Assembly: GCA_049687495.1 (NCBI GenBank)
Contig: JBAVJB010000018.1
Span: 1 to 27,580 of the forward strand
Reading direction: 5' to 3'
DNA: 27,580 nt
DNA from: Salinimicrobium sp049687495
GTDB lineage: Bacteria > Bacteroidota > Bacteroidia > Flavobacteriales > Flavobacteriaceae
Both the position numbers and the translations under genes were made by a program. Of the stretch, positions 8,271-17,463 are shown in pieces (position 1 is the first letter of the stretch; each line of letters opens with the position of its first letter). The notes beneath the pieces were generated by a model that was given only the letters and a program-made list of their open reading frames with translations, made no database searches and had not been told where the DNA came from.

Positions 8271-11200
8271 TTAAACGTCAATATCATTGGTGACTTTCAA
8301 TTGATACATCACGTTTGGCCTTGTGCCTAGCTCTTCTAAAGCATGGAACATCCTGTCATTGCTCGCCATCTTCATGATCTTGCTATCGGTATCGTTGATA
8401 TCACCAAACACGATCGCTCCTTTATCACAGGCGCTTGAACAGGCTGTATTGAATTCCCCGTCTTTTACAGGTCTTCCTTCCAGCTTGGCATCAAGTTTTG
8501 TTCTTTGGGTCCTTTGGATACAGAAAGAACATTTTTCCATAACTCCACGAGAACGTACAGTCACATCGGGGTTCAATACCATACGACCAAGGTCATTGTT
8601 CATGTGGTAGTCAAACTCCTCATTCTTGTTGTAAAGGAACCAGTTGAACCTTCTTACTTTATAAGGACAGTTGTTAGCACAGTAACGGGTTCCAACACAC
8701 CTGTTGTAAACCATCATGTTCTGGCCTTCACGGCTGTGCATTGTTGCAGCTACAGGACATACAGTCTCACAAGGAGCATGGTTACAGTGCTGACATAGCA
8801 TAGGTTGGAAAATAGCCTGTGGGTTCTCGTCTGAAGCCACTTCCACTTTGTCGTAGAATTCAAATGCCCCAAGTTCTCCTAAAGCTTCACGCTCTTGTTC
8901 AAAGGTATCTTCAGAAGAATAATACCTGTCGATACGCAACCAGTGCATATCACGGAACTTCCTCACCTCTTCCTTACCAACAACAGGAACGTTATTCTCT
9001 GCCTGACAAGCGATCACACAAGCACCACAACCGGTACAGGCGTTAAGGTCGATAGACATGTTGAAGTGGTGCCCAACAGTTCTGTCATAAGGCTCCCAAA
9101 GGTCTGACTTGTCATCGCCAATAGGCACTTCCTGGTGGTTGTAAGAGATCTCAGGGAAAGGATTCCAGACCTCTTTTTCTTCATTCTTGTAAAGAGAATA
9201 GCTTGTCTCCTTGATGATGTCATCTCTACCTGCAAGGGTATTTTGCAACTGAACACATGCGAATTCATGCATTCCCGGAGCTTTTTCAATAACAACTTTC
9301 TGGTGAGACTTGAAGTCCTGGTAAAGCGGGTAAGCATTCACACCAACCTGCATTTCACTCTGAACAGCTTCTCTTTTTCCGTAACCAAGCGCAAGAGAAA
9401 CTACTCCCCTGGCCTGACCCGGCTGTATATATACCGGCACCATTTCAAGAACAGCATCACCAACTTTTAGGTTGACGTAGCTACCGTTCAAAGCACCGTT
9501 TGATTCGTATTCGTTCTCAAGACCAAGTGCCTCGGCATCAAATCTTGACATTTTAAGGTAGTTATCCCATGACACCCTCGTGATAGGATCTGGCATCTCC
9601 ATCAACCACGGGTTGTTAGCCTGGTTTCCGGCTCCCATTGAGGTAGAGGAATAAAGCTCAAGCTCAAGGCCTTCTCCGGCAGACGAAGAAAGGTTTCTTG
9701 CAGCCGTAGCATCATCGTTTACCTGTGCACTTCCCGCACTTGCCAAAGATCCGGTTCCTGCAGGCTCTGTAGCCTCAAAAGTACCGTCATGCAAAGCATC
9801 GATCCAGGAACTGTTACCCAAAGCATCTGCCCAGGTTTCCTTGATATAGTTATAGTAAGATGTATTATTGTCTGTCCATCTCAACAAAGTATCCTGGAAC
9901 TGGCTCGTATCAAACAAAGGTTTGATAGTAGGCTGCATCAGGCTGAATTTTTTCTTTGTCAACTGGATGTCTCCCCAGCTTTCAAGGTAGTGAGGGGTAG
10001 CTGCTATGTAGTTACACAACTTGGCAGTTTCGTCCTGTTTCATGGAAAAAGCAACGCTTAATTCCACCTTTTTGAGACCCTCTACAAATTCTTCAGCAAA
10101 TGGAAGGCTGTAAGCAGGGTTAACACCTGCAACAAGAAGCGCTCCTACCTGCCCGGCGTTCATATCTGCTACAAGTTTTTTCACTTCCGCAGCATTACCC
10201 TGGCGAAGCATTCTTGGATTTTCAGTATCCACAACCGCGCTTCCAAGAGACTCATTAATGGCAAGCGCCAAAGATTGAGCATCGGCTTCAGGAATACCTG
10301 TAACCACAACAGCTTTGCTTCCGGCTTTACGCAATTGTCTTGCAGCTTTCACCACCACATCATCGATATGAGAAGGAAGCTTACTTCCTGAAGCACCTCC
10401 GGAAATATATCCGTGAAGGGCTGCTAAAATGGCTTTTTGCTGAGATATAGTAACAGGCACACGCTTGTCAGCTTTTGCACCTGTCATAGAGAAATTAGAT
10501 TCGAACTGGATGTGTCTTGACATAGACCCATTCTCAGGCACACGGCTTTGCGCATATCCTGCGTCATGGCCACCACCAGCCCAGTCTCCAAGGAAATCTG
10601 CTCCTACAGAAACTATAGCTTCAGCTTTAGAGAAGTCGTACTGCGGCAATGCTCTTGTTCCGTAGCGCGATTGGAAAGCATCCAGGGCCGCATCTTCAGA
10701 AACAGCGTCATACACCACGTGTCTTACATTTCCGTATTTTTCAGAAAATTCGTTGATCAGCTTAGTGGTAGAAGGACTTGCGAAAGTTTGCGTAAGCAAT
10801 ACGATCTCACCTGAAACTGAATTCAGTTTTTCCTTTACCTCTTTATCAAACTGCTCCCACGACACCACCTGGCCGTTAGCCATTGGTCGCTGAAGCCTTT
10901 TGTTGTCATATAATGAAAGAACAGATGCCTGTACCCTTGCATTAGCACCGGTACCGGCCATCGTGTTATGCTCGATCTTGATCGGGCGGCCCTCACGGGT
11001 CTTTACAAGTACGCCTGCAAAATCAAAACCGTCGGCCATCGTTGTAGCGTAGTAGTTAGCTACCCCGGGAACAATGCGCTCGGGCTGTACAACATAAGGG
11101 ATCGATTTCATGACCGGCCCTTCACAAGCAGCTAATGATGCCGCTGCCGTACTAAAACCAACATACTTCAAAAAGTCCCTACGGGAAGTCTTTGAGCTTT

Positions 11201-11333
11201 CAAGCGATGTTTTGTCGCCAAGGAATTCATCTGTAGGTATTTCCTCTACAAACTCCTTTTTGTGCGCCTCAACAATAGAACTCGACTCTTTCAGCTCCTC
11301 AACACTTTGCCAGTATCTTCTGTTTGATGACAT
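8271..11333 (-). CDS. actB: Alternative complex III subunit ActB (molybdopterin-oxidoreductase-like plus four-cluster ferredoxin domain)
   Basis: Large periplasmic electron-transfer subunit of ACIII, 1020 residues. A twin-arginine motif SRRDFLK lies at 50-56, unusually far from the N-terminus but typical for ActB. It is followed by a hydrophobic stretch and LAAC with Cys70 as a likely lipobox. The middle (about 75-740) resembles molybdopterin oxidoreductases, which in ACIII bind no molybdenum. The C-terminal domain (755-1020) holds the cluster cysteines: C766, C769, C772, C776; C847, C850, C855, C859; C879, C885, C889; and C935, C938, C965, C969. The third group lacks one Cys (T882 in CVGTRYC), matching the known set of three [4Fe-4S] and one [3Fe-4S] cluster. 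It follows actA by 30 bp. Confidence 0.96.
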   Translation of the reverse strand: MSSNRRYWQSVEELKESSSIVEAHKKEFVEEIPTDEFLGDKTSLESSKTSRRDFLKYVGFSTAAASLAACEGPVMKSIPYVVQPERIVPGVANYYATTMADGFDFAGVLVKTREGRPIKIEHNTMAGTGANARVQASVLSLYDNKRLQRPMANGQVVSWEQFDKEVKEKLNSVSGEIVLLTQTFASPSTTKLINEFSEKYGNVRHVVYDAVSEDAALDAFQSRYGTRALPQYDFSKAEAIVSVGADFLGDWAGGGHDAGYAQSRVPENGSMSRHIQFESNFSMTGAKADKRVPVTISQQKAILAALHGYISGGASGSKLPSHIDDVVVKAARQLRKAGSKAVVVTGIPEADAQSLALAINESLGSAVVDTENPRMLRQGNAAEVKKLVADMNAGQVGALLVAGVNPAYSLPFAEEFVEGLKKVELSVAFSMKQDETAKLCNYIAATPHYLESWGDIQLTKKKFSLMQPTIKPLFDTSQFQDTLLRWTDNNTSYYNYIKETWADALGNSSWIDALHDGTFEATEPAGTGSLASAGSAQVNDDATAARNLSSSAGEGLELELYSSTSMGAGNQANNPWLMEMPDPITRVSWDNYLKMSRFDAEALGLENEYESNGALNGSYVNLKVGDAVLEMVPVYIQPGQARGVVSLALGYGKREAVQSEMQVGVNAYPLYQDFKSHQKVVIEKAPGMHEFACVQLQNTLAGRDDIIKETSYSLYKNEEKEVWNPFPEISYNHQEVPIGDDKSDLWEPYDRTVGHHFNMSIDLNACTGCGACVIACQAENNVPVVGKEEVRKFRDMHWLRIDRYYSSEDTFEQEREALGELGAFEFYDKVEVASDENPQAIFQPMLCQHCNHAPCETVCPVAATMHSREGQNMMVYNRCVGTRYCANNCPYKVRRFNWFLYNKNEEFDYHMNNDLGRMVLNPDVTVRSRGVMEKCSFCIQRTQRTKLDAKLEGRPVKDGEFNTACSSACDKGAIVFGDINDTDSKIMKMASNDRMFHALEELGTRPNVMYQLKVTNDIDV

Positions 11334-11363
11334 ATATTTCTAATTTTCTTTCTTCTTGTTTAA

Positions 11364-12734
11364 TTAATAGTGGCATTTCATACATTCAATACCACCCATG
11401 TCGGCAACGGTTAGTTCTTCAACACCATATTTCTTGGTCAATTCTTCGTGAACTTTCTCGTAGTACTCGTTACCTTCGGTTTTAACATTGGTTGTACGGT
11501 GACAGTTTATACACCATCCCATAGTAAGCGGCGCGTTCTGGTACATGATCTCCATTTCCTGAACCGGACCGTGACATGTTTGACATTGGATCCCCCCAAC
11601 CATTACGTGCTGTGAGTGGTTGAAGTATGCAAAATCAGGCAGATTGTGAATCCTTACCCATTTAACAGGCTCGGTCTCTCCTGTGTAAGACTGATCGGCC
11701 ACATCCCATCCAACTGCGTTATAAAGTTTAGCGATCTCACCGTCGTAGAATTCTTTTGAGTATTCATCTGTTCCGGTCTCAGGCGCCACTTCGCTGATCG
11801 CTTTGTGACAGTTCATACACACGTTAAGAGAAGGAATACCTGATGTCTTAGACACTCGCGCAGAACTGTGACAGAACTTACATTCTATCTGGTTGTCACC
11901 GGCGTGGATCCTGTGAGAGAAATGTATAGGCTGAATTGGCTGATACCCTTGATCCACCCCAACTTGCATTAAATAGCCATAGACAAAGTAGGTTCCAACA
12001 AGCACGAGCACTACAGAAGTTACAAGTACTAAAAATTGGTTTTCAACAAAGGCTTTCCAGATAGGCTTTCTCTTTGGTTGTTCAGGAAGTTCCACTCCAC
12101 TGGCAGTAGCAAACCTTCTAAGGGTTTTGTTTACCAGGTAAAGCATCACAAGCAACATCACAAGCACAAAAGCAAGGATTCCAAGCACGATATCTGTAGA
12201 GATCCCTCCACCTCCGGCTTGTCCACCGGCAGCTTCACCTGCACCGGCTTTTTGTTCCTGCGGAACTTGTTTTGGCTGACCTACGTAAGCAAGAATGTTG
12301 TCGATATCCCCATCGCTCAACTGCGGGAACGGAGGCATGGCAACCTGGTTGAATTCATTGTAAAGCGCCACTGCATATTCGTCGCCTGAAGCAATGACCT
12401 GTGAACTGTTGTGGATCCAGTTGTGCAACCACTCGCTGTCTCTTCTGTCGGTTACACCTCTTAATGCAGGCCCGATAGACTTGCTGTCAAGCTTGTGACA
12501 CGCAGCACACAAGGTATTGAAGATCTCCTTTCCTTTTGCTGCATCACCTCCAGAGGCATCTGCCTCTACGTTGGATTCCTCTGCACCCTGTACGGTTTCC
12601 TGAACAACAGGCTCATCTTTCGATAGCGGGGTTTCGGGTTCCTGCGCAAAAACAAAAGCATTCAAGGACAAAAACAACGAAGTACTCAGTAAGAAAAGTC
12701 GGGCGACTGAATGGCGGTTTTTCACCTTTTTCAT
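11364..12734 (-). CDS. actA: Alternative complex III subunit ActA, pentaheme cytochrome c with an extra N-terminal monoheme domain
   Basis: Multiheme cytochrome of ACIII, first gene of the operon, 456 residues. A signal-like hydrophobic stretch (13-30, ending VFAQ) precedes a class I cytochrome c domain with CAACH at 76-80 and a probable axial M133 (VAMPPF). After a Gly-rich linker come two hydrophobic helices (about 179-201 and 233-255). The periplasmic pentaheme part follows, with CKFCH 285-289, CMNCH 306-310, CQTCH 384-388, CINCH 408-412 and CMKCH 451-455. Six heme sites in total exceed the five of the Rhodothermus-type ActA. Since CoxB has no heme domain, the extra cytochrome may act as a built-in shuttle to CuA (inference). 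The start has a -7 element about 95 nt upstream. Confidence 0.95.
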   Translation of the reverse strand: MKKVKNRHSVARLFLLSTSLFLSLNAFVFAQEPETPLSKDEPVVQETVQGAEESNVEADASGGDAAKGKEIFNTLCAACHKLDSKSIGPALRGVTDRRDSEWLHNWIHNSSQVIASGDEYAVALYNEFNQVAMPPFPQLSDGDIDNILAYVGQPKQVPQEQKAGAGEAAGGQAGGGGISTDIVLGILAFVLVMLLVMLYLVNKTLRRFATASGVELPEQPKRKPIWKAFVENQFLVLVTSVVLVLVGTYFVYGYLMQVGVDQGYQPIQPIHFSHRIHAGDNQIECKFCHSSARVSKTSGIPSLNVCMNCHKAISEVAPETGTDEYSKEFYDGEIAKLYNAVGWDVADQSYTGETEPVKWVRIHNLPDFAYFNHSQHVMVGGIQCQTCHGPVQEMEIMYQNAPLTMGWCINCHRTTNVKTEGNEYYEKVHEELTKKYGVEELTVADMGGIECMKCHY

Positions 12735-12785
12735 ATTACAAGTTGAAATTAACGTCTTTTTGGTACAGTTTTTACAGTGTCAAAA

Positions 12786-12803
12786 ATGTGATATTTATCA
12801 TAT
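12786..12803. promoter_or_regulatory. Possible Crp/Fnr-type operator in the actA leader
   Basis: The plus strand reads ATGTGA-TATTTA-TCATAT, a TGA-N6-TCA palindrome with one mismatch in the outer arm. It lies about 30 nt inside the predicted actA transcript, so if real it would act as a repressor site or serve another start. No -7 element occurs at the 29.5-nt spacing seen at the two stronger sites in this window. The AT-rich context makes chance plausible. Confidence 0.25.
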
Positions 12804-12827
12804 TTTAGGTACCAGAAATTTTACCGA

Positions 12828-12835
12828 CAAAAGTA
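12828..12835 (-). promoter_or_regulatory. Probable act-cox operon -7 promoter element
   Basis: The minus strand reads TACTTTTG, a full TAnnTTTG match, about 95 nt upstream of the actA ATG. A weak -33 candidate (TTTA, 17 nt further up) precedes it. The 216-bp gap 12,735-12,950 is AT-rich and carries this promoter and the divergent one of the SPOR gene; apart from the palindrome at 12,786-12,803 nothing else was seen in it. Confidence 0.5.
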
Positions 12836-12921
12836 ATACTTAAGTTCGATTCTAAAGGAGGGATCATTAATTTATAATAGTTCTAAATAAGTCTTAAGCC
12901 CAGTTTTTATCTATTAAGTTA

Positions 12922-12929
12922 TACATTTG
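12922..12929 (+). promoter_or_regulatory. Probable -7 element of the SPOR-domain gene
   Basis: TACATTTG is a full TAnnTTTG match 21 nt before the ATG at 12,951. Because it overlaps the in-frame TTG at 12,927, that upstream codon would lie inside the promoter and cannot be the start. Confidence 0.55.
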
Positions 12930-12950
12930 TTACTCAGAAAATTATATAGA

Positions 12951-13337
12951 ATGTTCAGAAAAAGAAAGCTCATCGCCACCGGCATCTTCATGCTTGGCAT
13001 CACTACCTTATCAATGGCACAGGAAGGCCATGTAAATATTCAACAAGACGAGAAGATTCCTGCACTGCTGGAGAAGAAAACCCAGATGGTACAGGACGGG
13101 ATCATTGGAGACCGCTACAGAATTCAGCTTTTCTCGGGCGACAACAACGAGGCCAGCAAAGTGATCAAGGAATATAGAAGCCTCTATCCTCAATGGCCGT
13201 CCACCATTGTTTATGAAACCCCAAATTATAAGGTCTGGATTGGAAACTTCAGGAATAGCCTGGAAGCCGATAAGGCATTATTGGAGATCAAAAAAACCTT
13301 TCCTGCAGCTTTCAGGTTCAAACCGGAAAAGAGGTAA
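12951..13337 (+). CDS. Secreted SPOR-domain protein
   Basis: A 128-residue protein from ATG 12,951; an in-frame TTG at 12,927 is rejected because it falls in the predicted -7 element. The N-terminus MFRKRKLIATGIFMLGITTLSMAQ is a good Sec signal peptide. The C-terminal half (about 55-125: DRYRIQLFSGDNNEASKVIKEY...YKVWIGNFRNSLEADKALLEIKKTFPAAF) is a SPOR domain, a fold that binds denuded glycan strands of peptidoglycan. With no catalytic part, it is probably a small cell-wall-binding periplasmic protein, perhaps linked to division sites. It converges on infB and shares its terminator. It is divergent from the act operon, and no functional link is obvious. Confidence 0.85.
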   Translation: MFRKRKLIATGIFMLGITTLSMAQEGHVNIQQDEKIPALLEKKTQMVQDGIIGDRYRIQLFSGDNNEASKVIKEYRSLYPQWPSTIVYETPNYKVWIGNFRNSLEADKALLEIKKTFPAAFRFKPEKR

Positions 13338-13358
13338 AAAATGACATTTTTGGATACT

Positions 13359-13389
13359 AAAAAAGGGACGTTTTCACGTCCCTTTTTTT
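13359..13389. terminator. Bidirectional terminator between the SPOR gene and infB
   Basis: The stem GGGACGT (13,365-13,371) pairs with ACGTCCC (13,376-13,382) across a 4-nt loop, extended by an A-run before and a T-run after. Both strands therefore give a GC-rich hairpin followed by U's, serving the converging transcripts. Confidence 0.9.
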
Positions 13390-13406
13390 ATACCTATATA
13401 TAGTAA

Positions 13407-16178
13407 CTATTTCAGTTTCTTCTTCACTGCAACTTCCTGGAAGGCTTCTACTACATCACCCTCTTTAATGTCGTTGTAGTTCTTGATCTGAAGTCCACAA
13501 TCGTAACCTTTGGAAACTTCTTTCACGTCGTCTTTGAAACGTTTCAAAGAAGCCAGTTCTCCGGTATACACCACTACTCCATCGCGGATCAAGCGAATCT
13601 GTGAGTTCCTGTAGATCTTTCCGTCGGTAACCATACATCCGGCAATACTTCCCACTTTTGACACTTTGAAGATCTCTCTGATCTCTGCGTTTCCGGTGAT
13701 CTCTTCCTTCATAACAGGAGAAAGCATTCCTTCCATCGCATCTTTCAAATCGTTAATCGCGTCGTAAATAATGGAGTAAGTCCTGATGTCGATTTCTTCT
13801 TTCTCGGCAACCTGTCTGGCATTACCTGCAGGTCGTACGTTAAATCCAATAATGATGGCATCTGAAGCAGAAGCAAGCAATACATCACTTTCTGTGATCG
13901 CACCCACTCCTTTGTGGATAATGTTTACCTGAATTTCTTCAGTAGACAATTTCTGGAAGGAGTCTGTAAGCGCTTCTACCGAACCATCCACATCACCTTT
14001 AAGGATAATGTTAAGTTCTTTAAAGTCCCCAAGTGCAATTCTACGGCCAATTTCATCAAGCGTAATATGACGCTGAGTCCTAACCGACTGCTCTCTTTGC
14101 AACTGAGTACGTTTGGCAGCAATATCTTTAGCCTCTCTTTCATCAAGCATCACCTTGAACTTGTCACCGGCTTGCGGCGCACCGTCAAGACCAAGAATTG
14201 AAACAGGCGTTGATGGCCCTGCTTCTTTCACGTCATTTCCACGTTCATCCTGCATCGCCTTAACCTTACCACTGTTTCTTCCTGCCAGTACGTAATCTCC
14301 AATCTTAAGAGTACCACTCTGCACAAGGATAGTAGAAACATATCCCCTACCTTTATCAAGGTAAGCTTCAACTACAGTACCTGTAGCCAGTTTGTTTGGG
14401 TTTGCTTTCAACTCAAGGATTTCGGCTTCCAAAAGCACTTTTTCAAGCAGCTCTTTTACATTCAATCCTGTTTTAGCTGAAATATCTTGTGACTGGATTT
14501 TACCTCCCCAGTCTTCAACCAACAGGTTCATACCCGCCAGTTTTTCTTTGATCTTTTCAGGGTTTGCAGTTGGCAAATCAGATTTGTTGATCGCAAAGAT
14601 AATTGGCACTCCCGCAGCCTGTGCGTGAGAGATCGCCTCTTTTGTTTGCGGCATCACATCATCATCTGCCGCGATCACGATGATCGCAAGGTCGGTCACC
14701 TGGGCACCCCTGGCACGCATTGCGGTAAAGGCCTCGTGACCCGGAGTATCCAAAAATGCGATTTTTTGACCGTTCTCGAGTCTTACCCCGTAAGCACCAA
14801 TGTGCTGTGTAATTCCCCCGCTTTCTCCCGCGATCACATTCTCCTTACGAATGTAATCCAGCAAAGAGGTCTTACCGTGGTCGACGTGACCCATTACGGT
14901 CACAATTGGAGCACGTGGCTCAAGATCCTCGGGATTCTCGGGTTGTTCTTCTTTAGTTTCTTCCAGGTCGGCAGTTACAAATTCTACTTCATAGTCAAAT
15001 TCATCTGCAACTATAGAAAGGGTCTCTGCATCCAGTCGCTGGTTCATGGTCACCATCATACCAAGAGACATACAGGCCGAAATAATTTTCGTTACCGGCA
15101 CATCCATCATGGTAGCAACTTCACTCACGGTAACAAATTCTGTTACCTTAAGTACCTTATTGCTTTCTTCCATCTGCGCCTCTTCGGTACGCTGACGGTG
15201 AGTATCTCTTTTATTTCTACGGTACTTGGCACCTCTACCTTTACTTGATTTACCCTGAAGTTTTTCAAGCGTTTCACGAACCTGCTTTTGCACTTCTTCT
15301 TCGCTTGGCTCTTCTTTGGTAACCGGGCGGGTACGTTTTCCCCTGCTCTTACCGCCGCCTGCATTGCCGCCGGCAGCTCCTCCTTTAACATCTTTGCTTA
15401 TTCTGCGACGGCGCTTCTTGCGCTTATCTTTATCATCATCAGCTTTTTTCTCATCTTTCTTCTTAACAGGCTTCTTGAACTGGGAAAGATCGATCTTTTC
15501 ACCGGTAAAGTTAGGACCGCTAAGTTTTTGATAATTTGTCTTTACTGTAGAGTTTTCTCCTTCTTCAGAAGACTCTGCCTTAGGCTCTTCTTTCTTCTCT
15601 TCCTTCTCTTCCTTCTCTTCGGCCGCCGGTTTTGGAGCAGGAGCTTTTTTGTCCTCTCCAACTTTTGGCTTTTCTGAAGTTTCTTCTTTTTTCTCTGGCT
15701 TTGGCTCTGGCTTTTCAGGGGCTTTAGCTGCTTTTTCCTCTTGCTTTGGAGCTTCTGCCTGTGGCTGTTCAGGCTCTTTCTTCTCTTCGGCTTTTGGAGC
15801 TGGCGCTTCTTCTGCTTTACCTTTATTTTCCAGGTCTATCTTACCTACCTGTTTTGGGCCTTCCAGGGTAGACTTGGCTTTGATAACCTCCTGCTTTTCT
15901 TCCTGTTTTCGTTTATCTTCCAGTTCTTTCTCCCTGGCCAAACGAATCTCCTCCTTCTCTTTTCGCTTCTCTTCGCCAACTTCTTTTGAGGCTACCTTCT
16001 TGCTTTTATCGGTTTGAAATTCATCAAACAGCACCTGGTATACCTCTCCGGAAATTTTTGTAGTAGGACGCGCCTCGATCTCGTGGCCCTGGGAATTCAG
16101 ATATTCCACAGCACGATCCAGCGAGATATTGAATTCGCGTAATACTTTATTTAATCGCATTGTTTTTGCTTCAGCCAT
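13407..16178 (-). CDS. infB: Translation initiation factor IF-2
   Basis: GTPase that places initiator tRNA on the ribosome and promotes subunit joining. The 923-residue protein starts with an IF2_N helix domain (MRLNKVLREFNISLDRAVEYL), then a long Lys/Glu/Pro/Ala-rich disordered region (about 60-335), then a second IF2_N-like module (about 345-402). The G domain has G1 GHVDHGKT at 430-437, G3 DTPGH at 477-481 and G4 NKSD at 531-534. It is followed by the beta-barrel, the IF-2 domain and the C-terminal initiator-binding barrel ending in VEAFQEVAVKKKLK. Length and domain order are normal for Bacteroidota, with the low-complexity linker the fastest-evolving part. It follows nusA by 31 bp. Confidence 0.97.
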   Translation of the reverse strand: MAEAKTMRLNKVLREFNISLDRAVEYLNSQGHEIEARPTTKISGEVYQVLFDEFQTDKSKKVASKEVGEEKRKEKEEIRLAREKELEDKRKQEEKQEVIKAKSTLEGPKQVGKIDLENKGKAEEAPAPKAEEKKEPEQPQAEAPKQEEKAAKAPEKPEPKPEKKEETSEKPKVGEDKKAPAPKPAAEEKEEKEEKKEEPKAESSEEGENSTVKTNYQKLSGPNFTGEKIDLSQFKKPVKKKDEKKADDDKDKRKKRRRRISKDVKGGAAGGNAGGGKSRGKRTRPVTKEEPSEEEVQKQVRETLEKLQGKSSKGRGAKYRRNKRDTHRQRTEEAQMEESNKVLKVTEFVTVSEVATMMDVPVTKIISACMSLGMMVTMNQRLDAETLSIVADEFDYEVEFVTADLEETKEEQPENPEDLEPRAPIVTVMGHVDHGKTSLLDYIRKENVIAGESGGITQHIGAYGVRLENGQKIAFLDTPGHEAFTAMRARGAQVTDLAIIVIAADDDVMPQTKEAISHAQAAGVPIIFAINKSDLPTANPEKIKEKLAGMNLLVEDWGGKIQSQDISAKTGLNVKELLEKVLLEAEILELKANPNKLATGTVVEAYLDKGRGYVSTILVQSGTLKIGDYVLAGRNSGKVKAMQDERGNDVKEAGPSTPVSILGLDGAPQAGDKFKVMLDEREAKDIAAKRTQLQREQSVRTQRHITLDEIGRRIALGDFKELNIILKGDVDGSVEALTDSFQKLSTEEIQVNIIHKGVGAITESDVLLASASDAIIIGFNVRPAGNARQVAEKEEIDIRTYSIIYDAINDLKDAMEGMLSPVMKEEITGNAEIREIFKVSKVGSIAGCMVTDGKIYRNSQIRLIRDGVVVYTGELASLKRFKDDVKEVSKGYDCGLQIKNYNDIKEGDVVEAFQEVAVKKKLK

Positions 16179-16209
16179 AAATTGCCCTCTAAATTATCCT
16201 CTTTAATTC

Positions 16210-17451
16210 TTAGTTATTCTCTTCTTCAAATTCTTCTCTAAGAACCTTCATCACCTCACGAATGGTTTCCTCTTCAAGGTCGGTTCTCTTCACAAGATCA
16301 TCTACATCCTGCTCTAAAATACTTTTTGCAGTGTCAAGGCCTATTTTGGCGAACTCTTCGATCACCCAGTCCTCGATCTCATCTGCAAATTCTCTTAATT
16401 CAACGTCTTCTTCTACTCCTTCTCTATAGACGTCTATCTCATAACCCGTCAATTGTCCTGCCAATCTTATATTATGGCCTCCGCGACCAATCGCTTTTGA
16501 CACTTCTTCGGGCTTAAGCATTACTTCTGCACGCTTATTCTCCTCATCTATCTTGAGGGACGTCACTTTTGCAGGGCTTAATGCTCTTGTGATCAATAAC
16601 TGAATATTTGTCGTGTAATTGATCACATCAATATTTTCATTTCCAAGCTCGCGAACGATACTGTGGATCCTTGACCCTTTCATACCCACACAGGCACCAA
16701 CCGGGTCAATACGGTCATCATAAGAATCTACCGCTACTTTGGCTTTTTCGCCAGGAATTCTTACTACTTTTTTAACAGTGATAAGTCCGTCGAAGACTTC
16801 AGGAATCTCCTGCTCGAACAGTTTTTCAAGGAATAAAGGTGAAGTCCTGGACATGATGATGGCCGGCTTGTTACCTTTAAGCTCAACGCTCTCGATGATC
16901 CCCCTTACATTTTCCCCTTTTCGGAAGAAGTCTGATGGAATTTGTCGGTCTTTCGGAAGAATAATTTCATTCCCCTCATCATCCAGCAAAATGATCGCCC
17001 TGTGGCGGATGTGGTGAACTTCAGCAGTATAGATCTCGCCTTCAAGTTCTTTGAACTGCTTGTAAATATTAGTATTGTCGTGCTCATGGATCTTAGAGAT
17101 CAGGTTTTGGCGCAAGGCCAAAATTGAACGACGTCCAAGATCGATCAACTTCACTTCTTCAGAAACATCTTCCCCAACCTCAAAGTCAGGCTCGATCTTT
17201 CTTGCTTCAGACAAAGAGATCTCTGAGTTAGGATCTTCCACCTCTCCATCGGCAACCACCACTCTGTTCCTCCAAATCTCAAGGTCACCTTTGTCAGGGT
17301 TCACAATAATATCAAAGTTATCGTCTTCCCCGTACTTCTTTTTCAATGCACTCCTAAATACATCTTCCAGAATCGCCATAAGGGTGACACGATCAATAAG
17401 CTTGTCATCCTTAAATTCTGAAAACGATTCTATCAACGCGATATTTTCCAT
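16210..17451 (-). CDS. nusA: Transcription termination/antitermination factor NusA
   Basis: RNA polymerase-associated factor that stimulates pausing and intrinsic termination and takes part in antitermination. The 413 residues comprise the polymerase-binding N-terminal domain (about 1-125, MENIALIESFSEFKDDKLIDRVTLMAILEDVFRSALKKKYG), an S1 domain (about 130-200), and two KH domains (about 205-345, with GMKGSRIHSIVRELGNENIDV and IGRGGHNIRLAGQLTGYEIDVYR). A C-terminal acidic helical repeat (about 350-410) follows, shorter than the two repeats of the 495-residue E. coli protein. It sits 12 bp after rimP and is co-transcribed with it and infB. A terminator-like hairpin in the operon leader may be its own target. 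Confidence 0.97.
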   Translation of the reverse strand: MENIALIESFSEFKDDKLIDRVTLMAILEDVFRSALKKKYGEDDNFDIIVNPDKGDLEIWRNRVVVADGEVEDPNSEISLSEARKIEPDFEVGEDVSEEVKLIDLGRRSILALRQNLISKIHEHDNTNIYKQFKELEGEIYTAEVHHIRHRAIILLDDEGNEIILPKDRQIPSDFFRKGENVRGIIESVELKGNKPAIIMSRTSPLFLEKLFEQEIPEVFDGLITVKKVVRIPGEKAKVAVDSYDDRIDPVGACVGMKGSRIHSIVRELGNENIDVINYTTNIQLLITRALSPAKVTSLKIDEENKRAEVMLKPEEVSKAIGRGGHNIRLAGQLTGYEIDVYREGVEEDVELREFADEIEDWVIEEFAKIGLDTAKSILEQDVDDLVKRTDLEEETIREVMKVLREEFEEENN

Positions 17452-17463
17452 ATCAATTGTCTG

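Noticed and set aside
12927..12950. TTG start extending the SPOR protein by eight residues
   Set aside because: The TTG is part of a perfect -7 element (TACATTTG), and the following ATG gives a cleaner signal peptide.
15288..16017. Long open frames on the plus strand opposite infB
   Set aside because: They are the antisense of the Lys/Glu/Pro-rich linker of IF-2, giving Phe/Ser/Leu-rich low-complexity translations; no promoter or family resemblance.
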